Below, one piece after another: positions 42,370 to 50,070 of a stretch of 64,000 nucleotides of DNA (the stretch's first letter is position 1; each line of letters begins with the position of its first letter). The DNA is taken from assembly GCA_903901045.1 (NCBI GenBank), contig CAIUPP010000075.1, positions 37,051-101,050 of the forward strand, given 5' to 3'. The DNA comes from an uncultured Planctomycetota bacterium. Its GTDB lineage: Bacteria > Planctomycetota > Brocadiia > CAIUPP01. Position numbers and translations under genes: made by a program. Below the pieces are notes generated by a model, which was not told the DNA's origin, did no database searches, and saw only the letters and a program-made list of their open reading frames with translations.

Positions 42370-44436
42370 TCAGCCCACATGGATCAAATCCAGCCGGTCC
42401 TTGAACGTCTCCTCCACGCGCGCGCGCAGGGGGGCGTGCTCCGGCGCGGAGAGGTCGGCGTCGCGCGCCACCAGATCGAAGGCGTCGCGCCGGGCCACTC
42501 GCAGCAGCCGGAAGTCCTCTATAATATCGGCAACGCGCAGTTCCGGCAAGCCATGCTGACGCGTGCCGAAGAACTCCCCCGGCCCGCGAAGCTTCAGGTC
42601 CTCCTCGGCCACCTTGAAGCCGTCCGAGGTGGAGCAGATGATCTGCAGGCGCTTCTTCGCATCGTCGCTTTTCGGCTCCGCGAAGAGCAGGAAGAAAGCG
42701 GGCTTGCCGCCGCGTCCGATCCGGCCGCGAAGCTGGTGAAGCTGCGCCAGGCCGAAGCGCTCGGCATGCTCGACCACCATGATCGTGGAGTTGGGCACGT
42801 CGATCCCCACCTCGATGACCACCGTGCTGACCAGCAGGTGCGTGCGACCGGCGCGGAACTCCATCATGATGCGGTCCTTCTCGTCGGAGCGCATCCGCCC
42901 GTGCAGCAGCCCCACCCGGAATTCCGGGAACACTTTGCGCTGCAATTCCTCCTGGCTGCTGACCGCCGCCTTCAAGTCGAGCGCTTCGGACTCCTCCACC
43001 AGCGGATAGACCACGAACGCCTGCTCGCCTGCCGTGAGGCGCTGACGGATGAACTCGTGCGCCGCGGGGAGCTTCGCCGGCGGGTACCACTGCGATTTGA
43101 CCGGCTGGCGGCCCGGGGGCATTTCATCGATCACGCTGACATCCAGGTCGCCGAACACCGTCAGCGCCAGTGTGCGCGGGATGGGGGTCGCCGTCATCAC
43201 CAGCACGTCCGGCTGGCGCCCCTTCTGGCGCAGCGTGGCGCGCTGAAGGACGCCGAATTTGTGCTGCTCATCCACGACGACGAGTCCGAGCTTCTTGAAC
43301 TGAACATCCCCCTCCACCAGCGCGTGGGTGCCCACGACGATGTCCGCTTCGCCGGCGGCGATGGCGGCGCGCGTTTCGTCGCGCTCGCGCGCGGGCAGCC
43401 CCCCCACCAGCAGGCGAATGCGCACGCGGCTATCCGCCAGCCAGCGGCAAAGCGTCTCGTAGTGCTGCGTGGCGAGGATTTCCGTCGGCGCCATGATCAC
43501 CGCCTGGTAATGGTTCGCGACCGCCGCGAGCATCCCGTAAAGCGCGACGACCGTCTTGCCGCAGCCGACGTCCCCTTGCAGCAGACGGTTCATCGGCACG
43601 GGGGCGGCCATGTCCTGGCGGATTTCTCCGATGACGCGCTCCTGCGCCCCGGTCAGCTTGAAGGGGAAGCGCCGCCGGATGCGCGCATCCACCGCATCGC
43701 TGATCTCGAATTGAATGCCGTACTCCTCATGCCGCAGGCTGCGCCGCCGCAGCGCCATGCCGGTCTCCAGCATGAAGAACTCATCATACGCCAGCCGCCG
43801 GCGCGCGCGCTGCGCCTGCTCCATCGAATCGGGATAGTGCACCTGCCGGATCGCCTCGGTCAGCGGGGGGAGGTTGCGCTCGGAAAGGAATTTCGCCTCG
43901 TGGAATTCCTGCAGGAGCGGGGCGTACTCCTCGACGGCCACTTTCAGCACCTTGCGCAGACCGGTCTGGTTGAGGTCCTCCGTCAACGAATAGACGGGCA
44001 GGATGCGCGGGCCGAAGAGCGCCGCCCCCTCGTCCGCCGGCTCGTACTGCGGGGAGACCATCTGGGGAATTTTGTAGAAATCCACCTTGCCGGTGAGGAT
44101 CAGTTCGCGCCCGGCGGGGAAATCCGCCTCCTTGAAGAAGCGGGCGTTGAACCAGGTGCAGATGAGGCGGCCGGTGTCATCCTCCACCTCGACGCGCGCC
44201 ATCGGCCGGCCCCCCTTGGCGCGATACTTCTCCGCGATGACCACGCGCGCGCGGATGGTGGCGCGGTCCCCCAGCCGCAGCTTGACGATGGGGGTCATCT
44301 GCGTGCGATCCTCGTACCCGCGCGGGATGAGGTAGAGCAGGTCGCGGACCGTCTTCACCCCCAGCCGGTTCAGCAACTCCAGCCGCGCAGGGCCGACCCC
44401 CTTGACGAACTGCACCGAATCCTGAAGACTCTTCAT
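42370..44436 (-). CDS. recG: ATP-dependent DNA helicase RecG
   Basis: 688 residues, the standard RecG length. The N-terminal wedge/OB domain begins LQDSVQFVKGVGPARLELLN. The helicase core has Walker A LLQGDVGCGKTVVALY, the Walker B box VVVDEQHKFGVLQR (DEQH, as usual in RecG), motif III VMTATPIPRTLALTVFGDLD and motif VI LRGRIGRGGKPAFFLLF. RecG reverses stalled replication forks and branch-migrates Holliday junctions. A good promoter sits 50 bp upstream, and hisI follows in the same transcript. Confidence 0.97.
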   Translation of the reverse strand: MKSLQDSVQFVKGVGPARLELLNRLGVKTVRDLLYLIPRGYEDRTQMTPIVKLRLGDRATIRARVVIAEKYRAKGGRPMARVEVEDDTGRLICTWFNARFFKEADFPAGRELILTGKVDFYKIPQMVSPQYEPADEGAALFGPRILPVYSLTEDLNQTGLRKVLKVAVEEYAPLLQEFHEAKFLSERNLPPLTEAIRQVHYPDSMEQAQRARRRLAYDEFFMLETGMALRRRSLRHEEYGIQFEISDAVDARIRRRFPFKLTGAQERVIGEIRQDMAAPVPMNRLLQGDVGCGKTVVALYGMLAAVANHYQAVIMAPTEILATQHYETLCRWLADSRVRIRLLVGGLPARERDETRAAIAAGEADIVVGTHALVEGDVQFKKLGLVVVDEQHKFGVLQRATLRQKGRQPDVLVMTATPIPRTLALTVFGDLDVSVIDEMPPGRQPVKSQWYPPAKLPAAHEFIRQRLTAGEQAFVVYPLVEESEALDLKAAVSSQEELQRKVFPEFRVGLLHGRMRSDEKDRIMMEFRAGRTHLLVSTVVIEVGIDVPNSTIMVVEHAERFGLAQLHQLRGRIGRGGKPAFFLLFAEPKSDDAKKRLQIICSTSDGFKVAEEDLKLRGPGEFFGTRQHGLPELRVADIIEDFRLLRVARRDAFDLVARDADLSAPEHAPLRARVEETFKDRLDLIHVG

Positions 44437-44486
44437 GCGGCGGCACCGGGAGGGGAAAGCGAACCTTCATCGAACAGAACAAGGGC

Positions 44487-44516
44487 AGAATATCAGCGGC
44501 GTGGCGGGGGTGTCAA
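44487..44516 (-). promoter_or_regulatory. sigma70 promoter of recG-hisI
   Basis: On the minus strand a perfect TTGACA (44,516-44,511), 18 bp, TATTCT (44,492-44,487); start codon about 44 nt after the predicted transcription start. Confidence 0.65.
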
Positions 44517-44552
44517 ACGCCTGCTTCGTTCGTCGGCGATCCTCCGGGTCCG

Positions 44553-45716
44553 TCAATGCCCTGCGGCCTTCTTGGCCGCGCGCAGGTTCCTGTGCGCGTA
44601 CCGCATCTCCTGGATGATCTTGAGATGCTGCGTGCAAGCCTTCTCGCACTTGCCGCACTGGACGCAGGCGTCCGCTTTGGCCGTCCTGAGGCCGGCGTAA
44701 CGCGCGCGCGCAAAGTCGCGGAAGCCCCAGCACCGGTCGTCATAGATCAGAGACATAACGGCGGGAATGTCGATCCCCTGCGGGCAGGGCATGCAGTACT
44801 TGCAGGCCGTGCAGAAGCCGCTTTTCGCGCGCAGGAGGTCCGCGAGGAAGCCGTCGATCCGCGTTTTCTGCGCGGGGGTGAAGGGCTTGCGCGCGGCGGA
44901 TTTGAGCGTCTCATCCACGTCGGAGCGCTTGTGCAGCCCGCACAGAATGGTGTCCACGTTCGGATTGGAAAGGACGTAACGGACGGCGAGATCGGCGACG
45001 GATTTCGCGCCGACCTCGCGCGCGAGTTTCAGCAGCGCGGGGCTGGCTTCGGCCAGGCGACCGCCGCCGACGGGGTTCATCACCAGCGTGCCGATCCCCT
45101 TGCGGTGCGCCGCTTCGAGGGCCGGCGCATAGCTCTGGTTGAGCATGTTGTAGCTCACCAGGAGAACTTCGCACCAGTCCGCCTCGTCGATGTACTCCAG
45201 AAGATCGGCGGCCGGGGCGTGCGCCGTGAAGCCGATGTGCCGCACGAGCCCTTCCTTCTTCGCCTTGAGGACTCCATCCAGAAAGCCGCCTCGCGCGACG
45301 GCGGCATCGTACTCGTTGCGATGGGTGATGTTCCAGATCTGATAAAAATCCAGATAGTCCACATCCAGCCGGCGCATGGATTCATCGATGCGGTGGCGGA
45401 CGCGGTCGGCGGAAGGATTGTCGGCAGGCTGAATCTTGGTGATCCACGGCGCCCACTTCGTCGAGAGGATGACCTTCCTGCGATAGCCCCCCTTCAGCGC
45501 CCGGCCCACGACCCACTCGCACTCGCCGTAACCGCGTGAGCAGTCGATGTAGCGCAGCCCGGAATCAATCGCGTAGCGCAGCAGAGAAACCGCTTCGTCC
45601 AGGTCGGCGGGCAGGCGCATCCCCCCCATGTTGACGCGCGGCACATCGAGGCCGCTGCGCCGGCCGAAGGGGTGAAGGGGCAAGGCGGCGCGGACTCTCT
45701 GTGCAGCGGGGCTCAT
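44553..45716 (-). CDS. aldo/keto reductase with C-terminal 4Fe-4S ferredoxin domain
   Basis: 387 residues. The AKR barrel has LRYIDCSRGYGECEWVVGRA (Asp and Tyr of the catalytic tetrad), VILSTKWAPW (Lys) and FTAHAPAADLLE (His). After residue about 290 come two cysteine clusters, CTACKYCMPCPQGID and CVQCGKCEKACTQH, each fit for a 4Fe-4S cluster. This fusion is a common family of redox enzymes in anaerobes, with unknown substrates. Its presence suggests an anaerobic or microaerobic life style. Shine-Dalgarno GAGG lies before the ATG; a promoter with consensus -35 is 55 bp upstream. Confidence 0.9.
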   Translation of the reverse strand: MSPAAQRVRAALPLHPFGRRSGLDVPRVNMGGMRLPADLDEAVSLLRYAIDSGLRYIDCSRGYGECEWVVGRALKGGYRRKVILSTKWAPWITKIQPADNPSADRVRHRIDESMRRLDVDYLDFYQIWNITHRNEYDAAVARGGFLDGVLKAKKEGLVRHIGFTAHAPAADLLEYIDEADWCEVLLVSYNMLNQSYAPALEAAHRKGIGTLVMNPVGGGRLAEASPALLKLAREVGAKSVADLAVRYVLSNPNVDTILCGLHKRSDVDETLKSAARKPFTPAQKTRIDGFLADLLRAKSGFCTACKYCMPCPQGIDIPAVMSLIYDDRCWGFRDFARARYAGLRTAKADACVQCGKCEKACTQHLKIIQEMRYAHRNLRAAKKAAGH

Positions 45717-45766
45717 GTTTTTCCTCGAACTTCGGATGGAAAAGGAACGGCCCCCGCAACAACCTG

Positions 45767-45796
45767 AGGATATCAGTGATGGGGAAGAACTGTCAA
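45767..45796 (-). promoter_or_regulatory. sigma70 promoter of the aldo/keto reductase gene
   Basis: On the minus strand TTGACA (45,796-45,791), 18 bp, TATCCT (45,772-45,767), the same layout as the recG promoter. Confidence 0.6.
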
Positions 45797-45872
45797 ACGA
45801 GCCCGGACCAGGGGCCGGACATGCTCGCCGGATGGCCGGAATGACGCAGGAAAATCACAGGCAGCCCCTGTT

Positions 45873-45900
45873 TTGCCCCCGCTATCGGGTGTTATTATAA
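45873..45900 (+). promoter_or_regulatory. possible promoter of the tpx row
   Basis: TTGCCC (45,873-45,878), 16 bp, TTATAA (45,895-45,900). The boxes are weaker than others in the window. The transcript would carry the 45,925 hairpin in its leader. Confidence 0.35.
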
Positions 45901-45924
45901 GTCAGGATTGCTCTGTTGGGTCGA

Positions 45925-45969
45925 GGTGGGGACACAAGACTTTCCTTTGGAAAGTATTGTGTCCCCACC
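45925..45969. repeat. 45-nt near-perfect hairpin repeat (GGTGGGGACACAA type)
   Basis: Two 21-nt arms, GGTGGGGACACAAGACTTTCC being split as GGTGGGGACACAA plus GACTTTCC, with one mismatch and a 3-nt loop, located 43 nt before the tpx start. Similar GTGGGGACACAATACTTTCC-type palindromes are scattered through many environmental genomes, often near REP-associated (RAYT) transposases (recalled, not searched). In the tpx leader it would form a very stable RNA hairpin. Confidence 0.75.
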
Positions 45970-46011
45970 GGCCCGGGATATTTCCAACCGAACAGGGAGG
46001 AATTGGAACCG

Positions 46012-46635
46012 ATGACCCACAAGACTTCGTTTCTTGGACTGGCCGTCCTTATCGGCCTGGCGCTGACGGCAGGCTGTCGGAGCCCGGCGCCGATTAGTTC
46101 TCGACAGGAGGGAGCACCCATGGCTGAACGCGCCGGATTGGTGACGATGAACGGAAAGCCGTTGACGCTGCAGGGCAGCGAGGTGAAGGTGGGCGACCGC
46201 GCGCCGGAGTTCACGGTGACCCGCAACGACATGACCCCCGCCACGCTGGCGGATTTCAAGGGGAAGGTGCTTATCCTCTCCGCCGTCCCGTCGCTGGACA
46301 CCTCGGTCTGTTCGCTCGAAACGCGCCGGTTCAACAAGGAAGCGAGCGGCCTCGGCCCCAACGTGCTCGTGCTGACGATCAGCATGGACCTGCCGTTCGG
46401 GCAGAAACGCTGGTGCTCGATGGAGAAAGTGGACCGCGTGGTCACGCTCTCGGATTACCGCGAAGCCAGCTTCGGCATGAGCTATGGCGTGCTGATCAAG
46501 GAGCTTCACATCCTGTCGCGGGCGGTCTTCCTGGTCGACCGCGCCGGCGTGGTGCGCTACGTCGAGCTGGTGCCGGAACTCACCCACGAGCCGAACTACA
46601 CGAAATTGTTCGATGCGGTTCGGAGCTTGAAATAA
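46012..46635 (+). CDS. tpx: thiol peroxidase Tpx, predicted lipoprotein form with an internal cytoplasmic start
   Basis: From the ATG at 46,012 (207 residues) the product starts with a lipoprotein signal, MTHKTSFLGLAVLIGLALTA followed by G-Cys22. A second ATG at 46,120 has its own strong Shine-Dalgarno (AGGAGGGAGCACCC) and would give a 171-residue product of normal Tpx length, starting AERAGLVTMNGKPLTLQGSE. The peroxidatic Cys is in VPSLDTSVCSLETR (Cys100 of the long form) and the resolving Cys in GQKRWCSME (Cys135), the usual Tpx spacing. Tpx reduces hydroperoxides using thioredoxin. It is followed by ftnA, zwf and trxB on the same strand. Both starts look usable, so dual localisation is possible. 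Confidence 0.9.
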   Translation: MTHKTSFLGLAVLIGLALTAGCRSPAPISSRQEGAPMAERAGLVTMNGKPLTLQGSEVKVGDRAPEFTVTRNDMTPATLADFKGKVLILSAVPSLDTSVCSLETRRFNKEASGLGPNVLVLTISMDLPFGQKRWCSMEKVDRVVTLSDYREASFGMSYGVLIKELHILSRAVFLVDRAGVVRYVELVPELTHEPNYTKLFDAVRSLK

Positions 46636-46656
46636 CTTCATGGAAAGGAATCGATC

Positions 46657-47151
46657 ATGCTGAGCAAGAAGATGGAGAAGGCGCTGAACGAGCAGTTGAA
46701 CGCGGAGGCCTATTCCTCGTACCTCTACCTCTCCATGAGCGCCAGTTTCTCCGCGCGCAACCTCAAAGGGTTCGCGCAGTGGATGAACGTCCAGGCCAAA
46801 GAAGAGTTCGCGCACGCGATGAAGTTCTATGACTACCTGATCTTGCGCGGCGCGCGCGTGACGCTGCAAGGCGTCGCGCAGCCCCCCGCGGACTGGGCCG
46901 GCCCCGCGGCGGCCTTCAAGGACACGGTCGCGCACGAGGAGAAGGTGACGGCGATGATCGACAAGCTGGCCGACCTGGCGGTGGCGGAGAAGGACCACGC
47001 CAGCCGCGAATTCCTGGACTGGTTCGTCAAAGAGCAGGTGGAGGAGGAGGCGCAGGCCAATGAGATCGCCCAGCGCCTGAACCTCGCCGGCAGTTCCACC
47101 GGCGCGCTGCTTTTCATGGATCATGAATTGGGCAAGCGCGGAAAAGGCTGA
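46657..47151 (+). CDS. ftnA: non-heme bacterial ferritin
   Basis: 164 residues, the usual length; Shine-Dalgarno AAAGGAATCG. A four-helix ferritin begins MLSKKMEKALNEQLNAEAYS, with the ferroxidase residues Glu17, Glu50 and His53 (QAKEEFAHAMKFYDYL) and the second pair of ligands in AHEEKV and FVKEQVEEEAQANEI. It oxidises Fe(II) and stores it as a mineral core, limiting Fenton chemistry. It lies 21 bp after tpx, a placement that fits peroxide defence. Confidence 0.95.
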   Translation: MLSKKMEKALNEQLNAEAYSSYLYLSMSASFSARNLKGFAQWMNVQAKEEFAHAMKFYDYLILRGARVTLQGVAQPPADWAGPAAAFKDTVAHEEKVTAMIDKLADLAVAEKDHASREFLDWFVKEQVEEEAQANEIAQRLNLAGSSTGALLFMDHELGKRGKG

Positions 47152-47171
47152 AGTATTCAGCGTCATGCGCA

Positions 47172-47205
47172 GGCGCAGGGGCAAGGCATGCCTTGCCCTT
47201 GCGCC
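47172..47205. repeat. GCATGC-centred palindrome, AAGG type (ftnA-zwf)
   Basis: Two 17-nt arms (GGCGCAGGGGCAAGGCA and its near complement, one mismatch) with no loop, 28 nt before the zwf start. The core GGGCAAGGCATGCCTTGCCC is identical to the palindrome at 60,551. Confidence 0.85.
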
Positions 47206-47233
47206 GTTCTATCAACACGTTGCGAGGGAAACC

Positions 47234-48775
47234 ATGCCCACTGGCAACAAAACGCCCCCCGAGCCGTTCATCATGGTGATCTTCGGGGCCACCGGCGATC
47301 TGACGCAACGGAAGCTGATTCCGGCGCTGTACGCGCTGCACGTCGAGCAGCTCCTGCCCCCGCGCTTCTTCGTCATCGGCTTCGCGCGCCACGAAAAGAG
47401 CGAGCGCCAATTCCGCGCTGAACTGCGCAACGCCGTCAAGCAGTTCGGGCGCGTGCCGCTGGAGGACTCCGCCTGGAAGACGTTCAGCCGCAAAATCCTG
47501 TACCAGCGCGGGGAGTACGCCGACCCGGCGGCCTTCCGCTCTCTCGCCCGCCGCCTGGCCCTGCTGGCGGAGCGCAACCACATGCCCGCCAACCACCTCT
47601 ACTACCTGGCGACCCCGCCGGAGACCTTCGGCCCCGTCGGCGACGCGCTGCGCGCCTCCGGTCTCTCCCGCAGCCGGCGCGACGGCTGGGCGCGCATCAT
47701 CGTCGAGAAGCCCTTCGGCTATGACCTGGAGAGCGCGCGCTCCCTCGACCGCCGCCTCAGCGCCGCCTTCAGCGAAAGCCACACCTTCCGCATCGACCAC
47801 TACCTCGGCAAAGAAACCGTCCAGAACCTCCTGGTCTTCCGCTTCGGCAACAGCATCTTCGAGCCGCTCTGGAACCAGAAGTATGTCGATCACGTCCAGA
47901 TCAGCGCACTGGAGAGCATCGGCGTCGAGCAGCGCGGCAGGTACTTCGACCGGCTGGGAACCTTGCGCGACGTGGTGCAGAACCATATGATGCACCTGCT
48001 GACGCTGGTGGCGATGGAGCCCCCCGCCAGCATGGACGCCACCGCCGTGCGCAATGAGAAGGTGAAAGTGCTCTCCGCGCTGCGCCCGCTCTCGCGCGAG
48101 TGCGCCCCGGCGGACGTGGTGCGCGCCCAGTACGCCCCCGGGCGAGTGGGCCGGAAGCGCGCCCGCGGCTACCGCCAGGAGGAGGGCGTCGCCCCGGACT
48201 CCCGCACCGAGACGTTCGTGGCGCTCCGGACGTACGTGGACAACTGGCGCTGGGCCGGAGTGCCCTTCTACCTGCGCACCGGCAAGCGTCTGGCCGAGCA
48301 GGTGACGGACATTTCGATCCATTTCAAGTCGGTGCCGCAGGCGCTCTTCGACACCGGCGGCGCGCCGCTGTACCCGAACATGCTGTCGCTGCGGATCCAG
48401 CCGCACGAGGGGATCTCGCTGCGGTTCCAGGTGAAAGTGCCCGAGATGCGGATGGCCGTGCGTCCGTTCCAGATGGACTTCACCTACCAGGATGCGTTCG
48501 GCTCGCGGCCGCCGGAAGCGTACGAGCGGCTGCTGCTGGATGCCGCGCTGGGCGACCCGGCCCTGTTCATCCGGGATGACGAGGTGGACGCCGCCTGGCG
48601 GTTCCTGACTCCGGTGATCGAGGGATGCGAAGGCGCCGGCGCGCCGACCGTCACGTACCCCGCCGGCTCCTGGGGCCCCGTGGAGGCCGACCGCCTGATC
48701 GAGCGCGACGGCCGCCGCTGGGAATTGCTCACGCCTCCCGAGCATCAGCACGCAATCCGGGAGTGCAAGCTCTGA
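47234..48775 (+). CDS. zwf: glucose-6-phosphate 1-dehydrogenase
   Basis: The ATG at 47,234 follows GAGGGAAACC; the longer frame upstream would read through the palindrome and is rejected. 513 residues. The NADP-binding motif is MVIFGATGDLTQRKLIPAL (GxxGDL), the lysine motif IIVEKPFGYDLESARSL, and the active-site signature FRIDHYLGKETVQNLLVFRF, with catalytic His in DHYLGKE. It makes 6-phosphogluconolactone and NADPH, the first step of the oxidative pentose phosphate pathway. Between ferritin and thioredoxin reductase, it plausibly supplies the NADPH for TrxB and Tpx. Confidence 0.97.
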   Translation: MPTGNKTPPEPFIMVIFGATGDLTQRKLIPALYALHVEQLLPPRFFVIGFARHEKSERQFRAELRNAVKQFGRVPLEDSAWKTFSRKILYQRGEYADPAAFRSLARRLALLAERNHMPANHLYYLATPPETFGPVGDALRASGLSRSRRDGWARIIVEKPFGYDLESARSLDRRLSAAFSESHTFRIDHYLGKETVQNLLVFRFGNSIFEPLWNQKYVDHVQISALESIGVEQRGRYFDRLGTLRDVVQNHMMHLLTLVAMEPPASMDATAVRNEKVKVLSALRPLSRECAPADVVRAQYAPGRVGRKRARGYRQEEGVAPDSRTETFVALRTYVDNWRWAGVPFYLRTGKRLAEQVTDISIHFKSVPQALFDTGGAPLYPNMLSLRIQPHEGISLRFQVKVPEMRMAVRPFQMDFTYQDAFGSRPPEAYERLLLDAALGDPALFIRDDEVDAAWRFLTPVIEGCEGAGAPTVTYPAGSWGPVEADRLIERDGRRWELLTPPEHQHAIRECKL

Positions 48776-48802
48776 AGGGCCGCCGGAACAGCTATCTCGC
48801 AG

Positions 48803-48850
48803 GGGCGCAGCATGCCGCGCCCAACGTTGTCGCGGGTGGCATCACCCGCC
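48803..48850. repeat. GCATGC-type palindrome followed by a second small hairpin (zwf-trxB)
   Basis: GGGCGCAGCATGCCGCGCCC (48,803-48,822) is a palindrome with one mismatched pair, related to the perfect copy at 60,484. Directly after it CGGGTG-GCAT-CACCCG forms a second hairpin. Both lie in the trxB leader. Confidence 0.75.
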
Positions 48851-48889
48851 GCGCCAACGGTCGACAGCCACCATCGCAAGGGAGGAACC

Positions 48890-49840
48890 GTGCCTGACCC
48901 CATCGAGTACGACATCGTCATCGTCGGCGGCGGCCCGGCGGCGCTGGCCGCGGCCATCTACGCCGGGCGCTCCGAGATGCGCACGCTGGTGCTTGAACGC
49001 AGCGGCCTCGGTGGCCAGGTGGCCCTCACCCACGCCATCGAGAATTACCCCGGCTTCCCGGAGGGAATCGCCGGGCCGGAACTGACCACCCGCATGGCCG
49101 CGCAGGCGGCGCGCTTCGGAGTCGAAACCCGCATCGAGGAAGTGACGCGCCTCGACGTGGAGGGACCCATCAAGATCCTCACCACCTCGGAGAACTGCTA
49201 CCGCGCCCCGGCGGTCATCCTGGCCATGGGCGCCGACCCGCGCAAGCTCAACGTGCCGGGGGAGAGCGAACTGCGCGGCCGAGGCGTGAGCTATTGCGCC
49301 ACCTGCGACGGCCCCTTCTTCCGCGGGAAGAAACTCGTGGTCGTCGGCGGCGGCGACACGGCGCTCAAGGAGGCGCTTTTCCTCACCCACTTCGCCTCCG
49401 AGGTGGTGATCGTCCACCGGCGCGACACCTTCCGCGCGGAGAAAATCTACCAGACCGAAGCGGCGGGCAACCCCAAAATTCGTTTCGAGCCCGAGACCGT
49501 CGTGCAGCGCATCCTGGGGGAACAGAAGGTCGAGGGGGTGGAACTGCGCCACGTGAAGAGCGAGGCGGTGAAGAAGATCGACTGCGAGGGGGTCTTCATC
49601 TTCGTCGGCCGCATCCCGAACACCAGTTTCCTGAAGAACGTCTTCCCGAAGCAGCATGGGGGGCAGCTCGAAACGGACCGGGACATGATGACCTGCGAGC
49701 CGGGGCTCTTCGCCATCGGAGACGTGCGGCAATACTCCTACCGACAGATCGCCGCCGCCGTCGGCGAAGGGGCCATGGCCGCCATCGCCGCGGAGAACTG
49801 GATCAGCGCGCAGAAGGCGGAGGGGAAGCTGAAGCGCTGA
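48890..49840 (+). CDS. trxB: thioredoxin reductase (NADPH)
   Basis: The GTG at 48,890, 7 nt after AAGGGAGGA, gives 316 residues, normal for TrxB; an ATG at 48,812 lies inside the repeat palindrome and is unlikely. FAD site EYDIVIVGGGPAALAAAIYA, redox motif SYCATCDGPFF (CxxC), NADPH site KKLVVVGGGDTALKEALFLT, and the C-terminal FAD motif GLFAIGDVRQYSYRQIAAAV. It reduces thioredoxin, which recycles Tpx encoded in the same row. Spacing from zwf is about 115 bp, occupied by two hairpins. Confidence 0.95.
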   Translation: MPDPIEYDIVIVGGGPAALAAAIYAGRSEMRTLVLERSGLGGQVALTHAIENYPGFPEGIAGPELTTRMAAQAARFGVETRIEEVTRLDVEGPIKILTTSENCYRAPAVILAMGADPRKLNVPGESELRGRGVSYCATCDGPFFRGKKLVVVGGGDTALKEALFLTHFASEVVIVHRRDTFRAEKIYQTEAAGNPKIRFEPETVVQRILGEQKVEGVELRHVKSEAVKKIDCEGVFIFVGRIPNTSFLKNVFPKQHGGQLETDRDMMTCEPGLFAIGDVRQYSYRQIAAAVGEGAMAAIAAENWISAQKAEGKLKR

Positions 49841-49975
49841 AGGCGGGGCGGAGGGATTTACCACGGAGCCACGGAGGCACGGAGAACGGCGAGGTAGGCC
49901 GAAAGCAACAACAGCATTCACCGCGAAGACGCGAAGAACAACAAGGGATGACGCAACAGAACGGTGGGTTCGATG
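49841..49975. repeat. degenerate CACGGAG / GACGCGAAG repeats in intergenic DNA
   Basis: ACCACGGAGCCACGGAGGCACGG is split over 49,858-49,880, and CCGCGAAGACGCGAAGAAC occurs at 49,921-49,939. No gene is seen here. The fragments belong to the dispersed CACGGAG/CACAGAG family also present near 41,673, 55,299 and 57,109. Confidence 0.6.
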
Positions 49976-50003
49976 TTGACATGCAGGCGCATTCTTCTAT
50001 AAT
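49976..50003 (+). promoter_or_regulatory. consensus sigma70 promoter of mrr
   Basis: Perfect TTGACA (49,976-49,981), 16 bp, perfect TATAAT (49,998-50,003). It is the strongest-looking promoter in the window. The start codon of mrr is about 60 nt after the predicted transcription start. Confidence 0.85.
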
Positions 50004-50070
50004 CCCCTTGAGCGTTCAACGATAAGAAGTGTCGCGAGTCTCCCGCACAAGACAATAAAGGGGAAATGCC

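Noticed and set aside
47123..47233. Upstream extension of zwf
   Set aside because: It overlaps ftnA and reads through the palindromic repeat; the ATG at 47,234 has a Shine-Dalgarno and begins just before the GxxGDL motif.
48812..48889. ATG at 48,812 as the trxB start
   Set aside because: It lies inside the palindrome GGGCGCAGCATGCCGCGCCC and lacks a ribosome-binding site; the GTG at 48,890 has both good spacing and the normal length.
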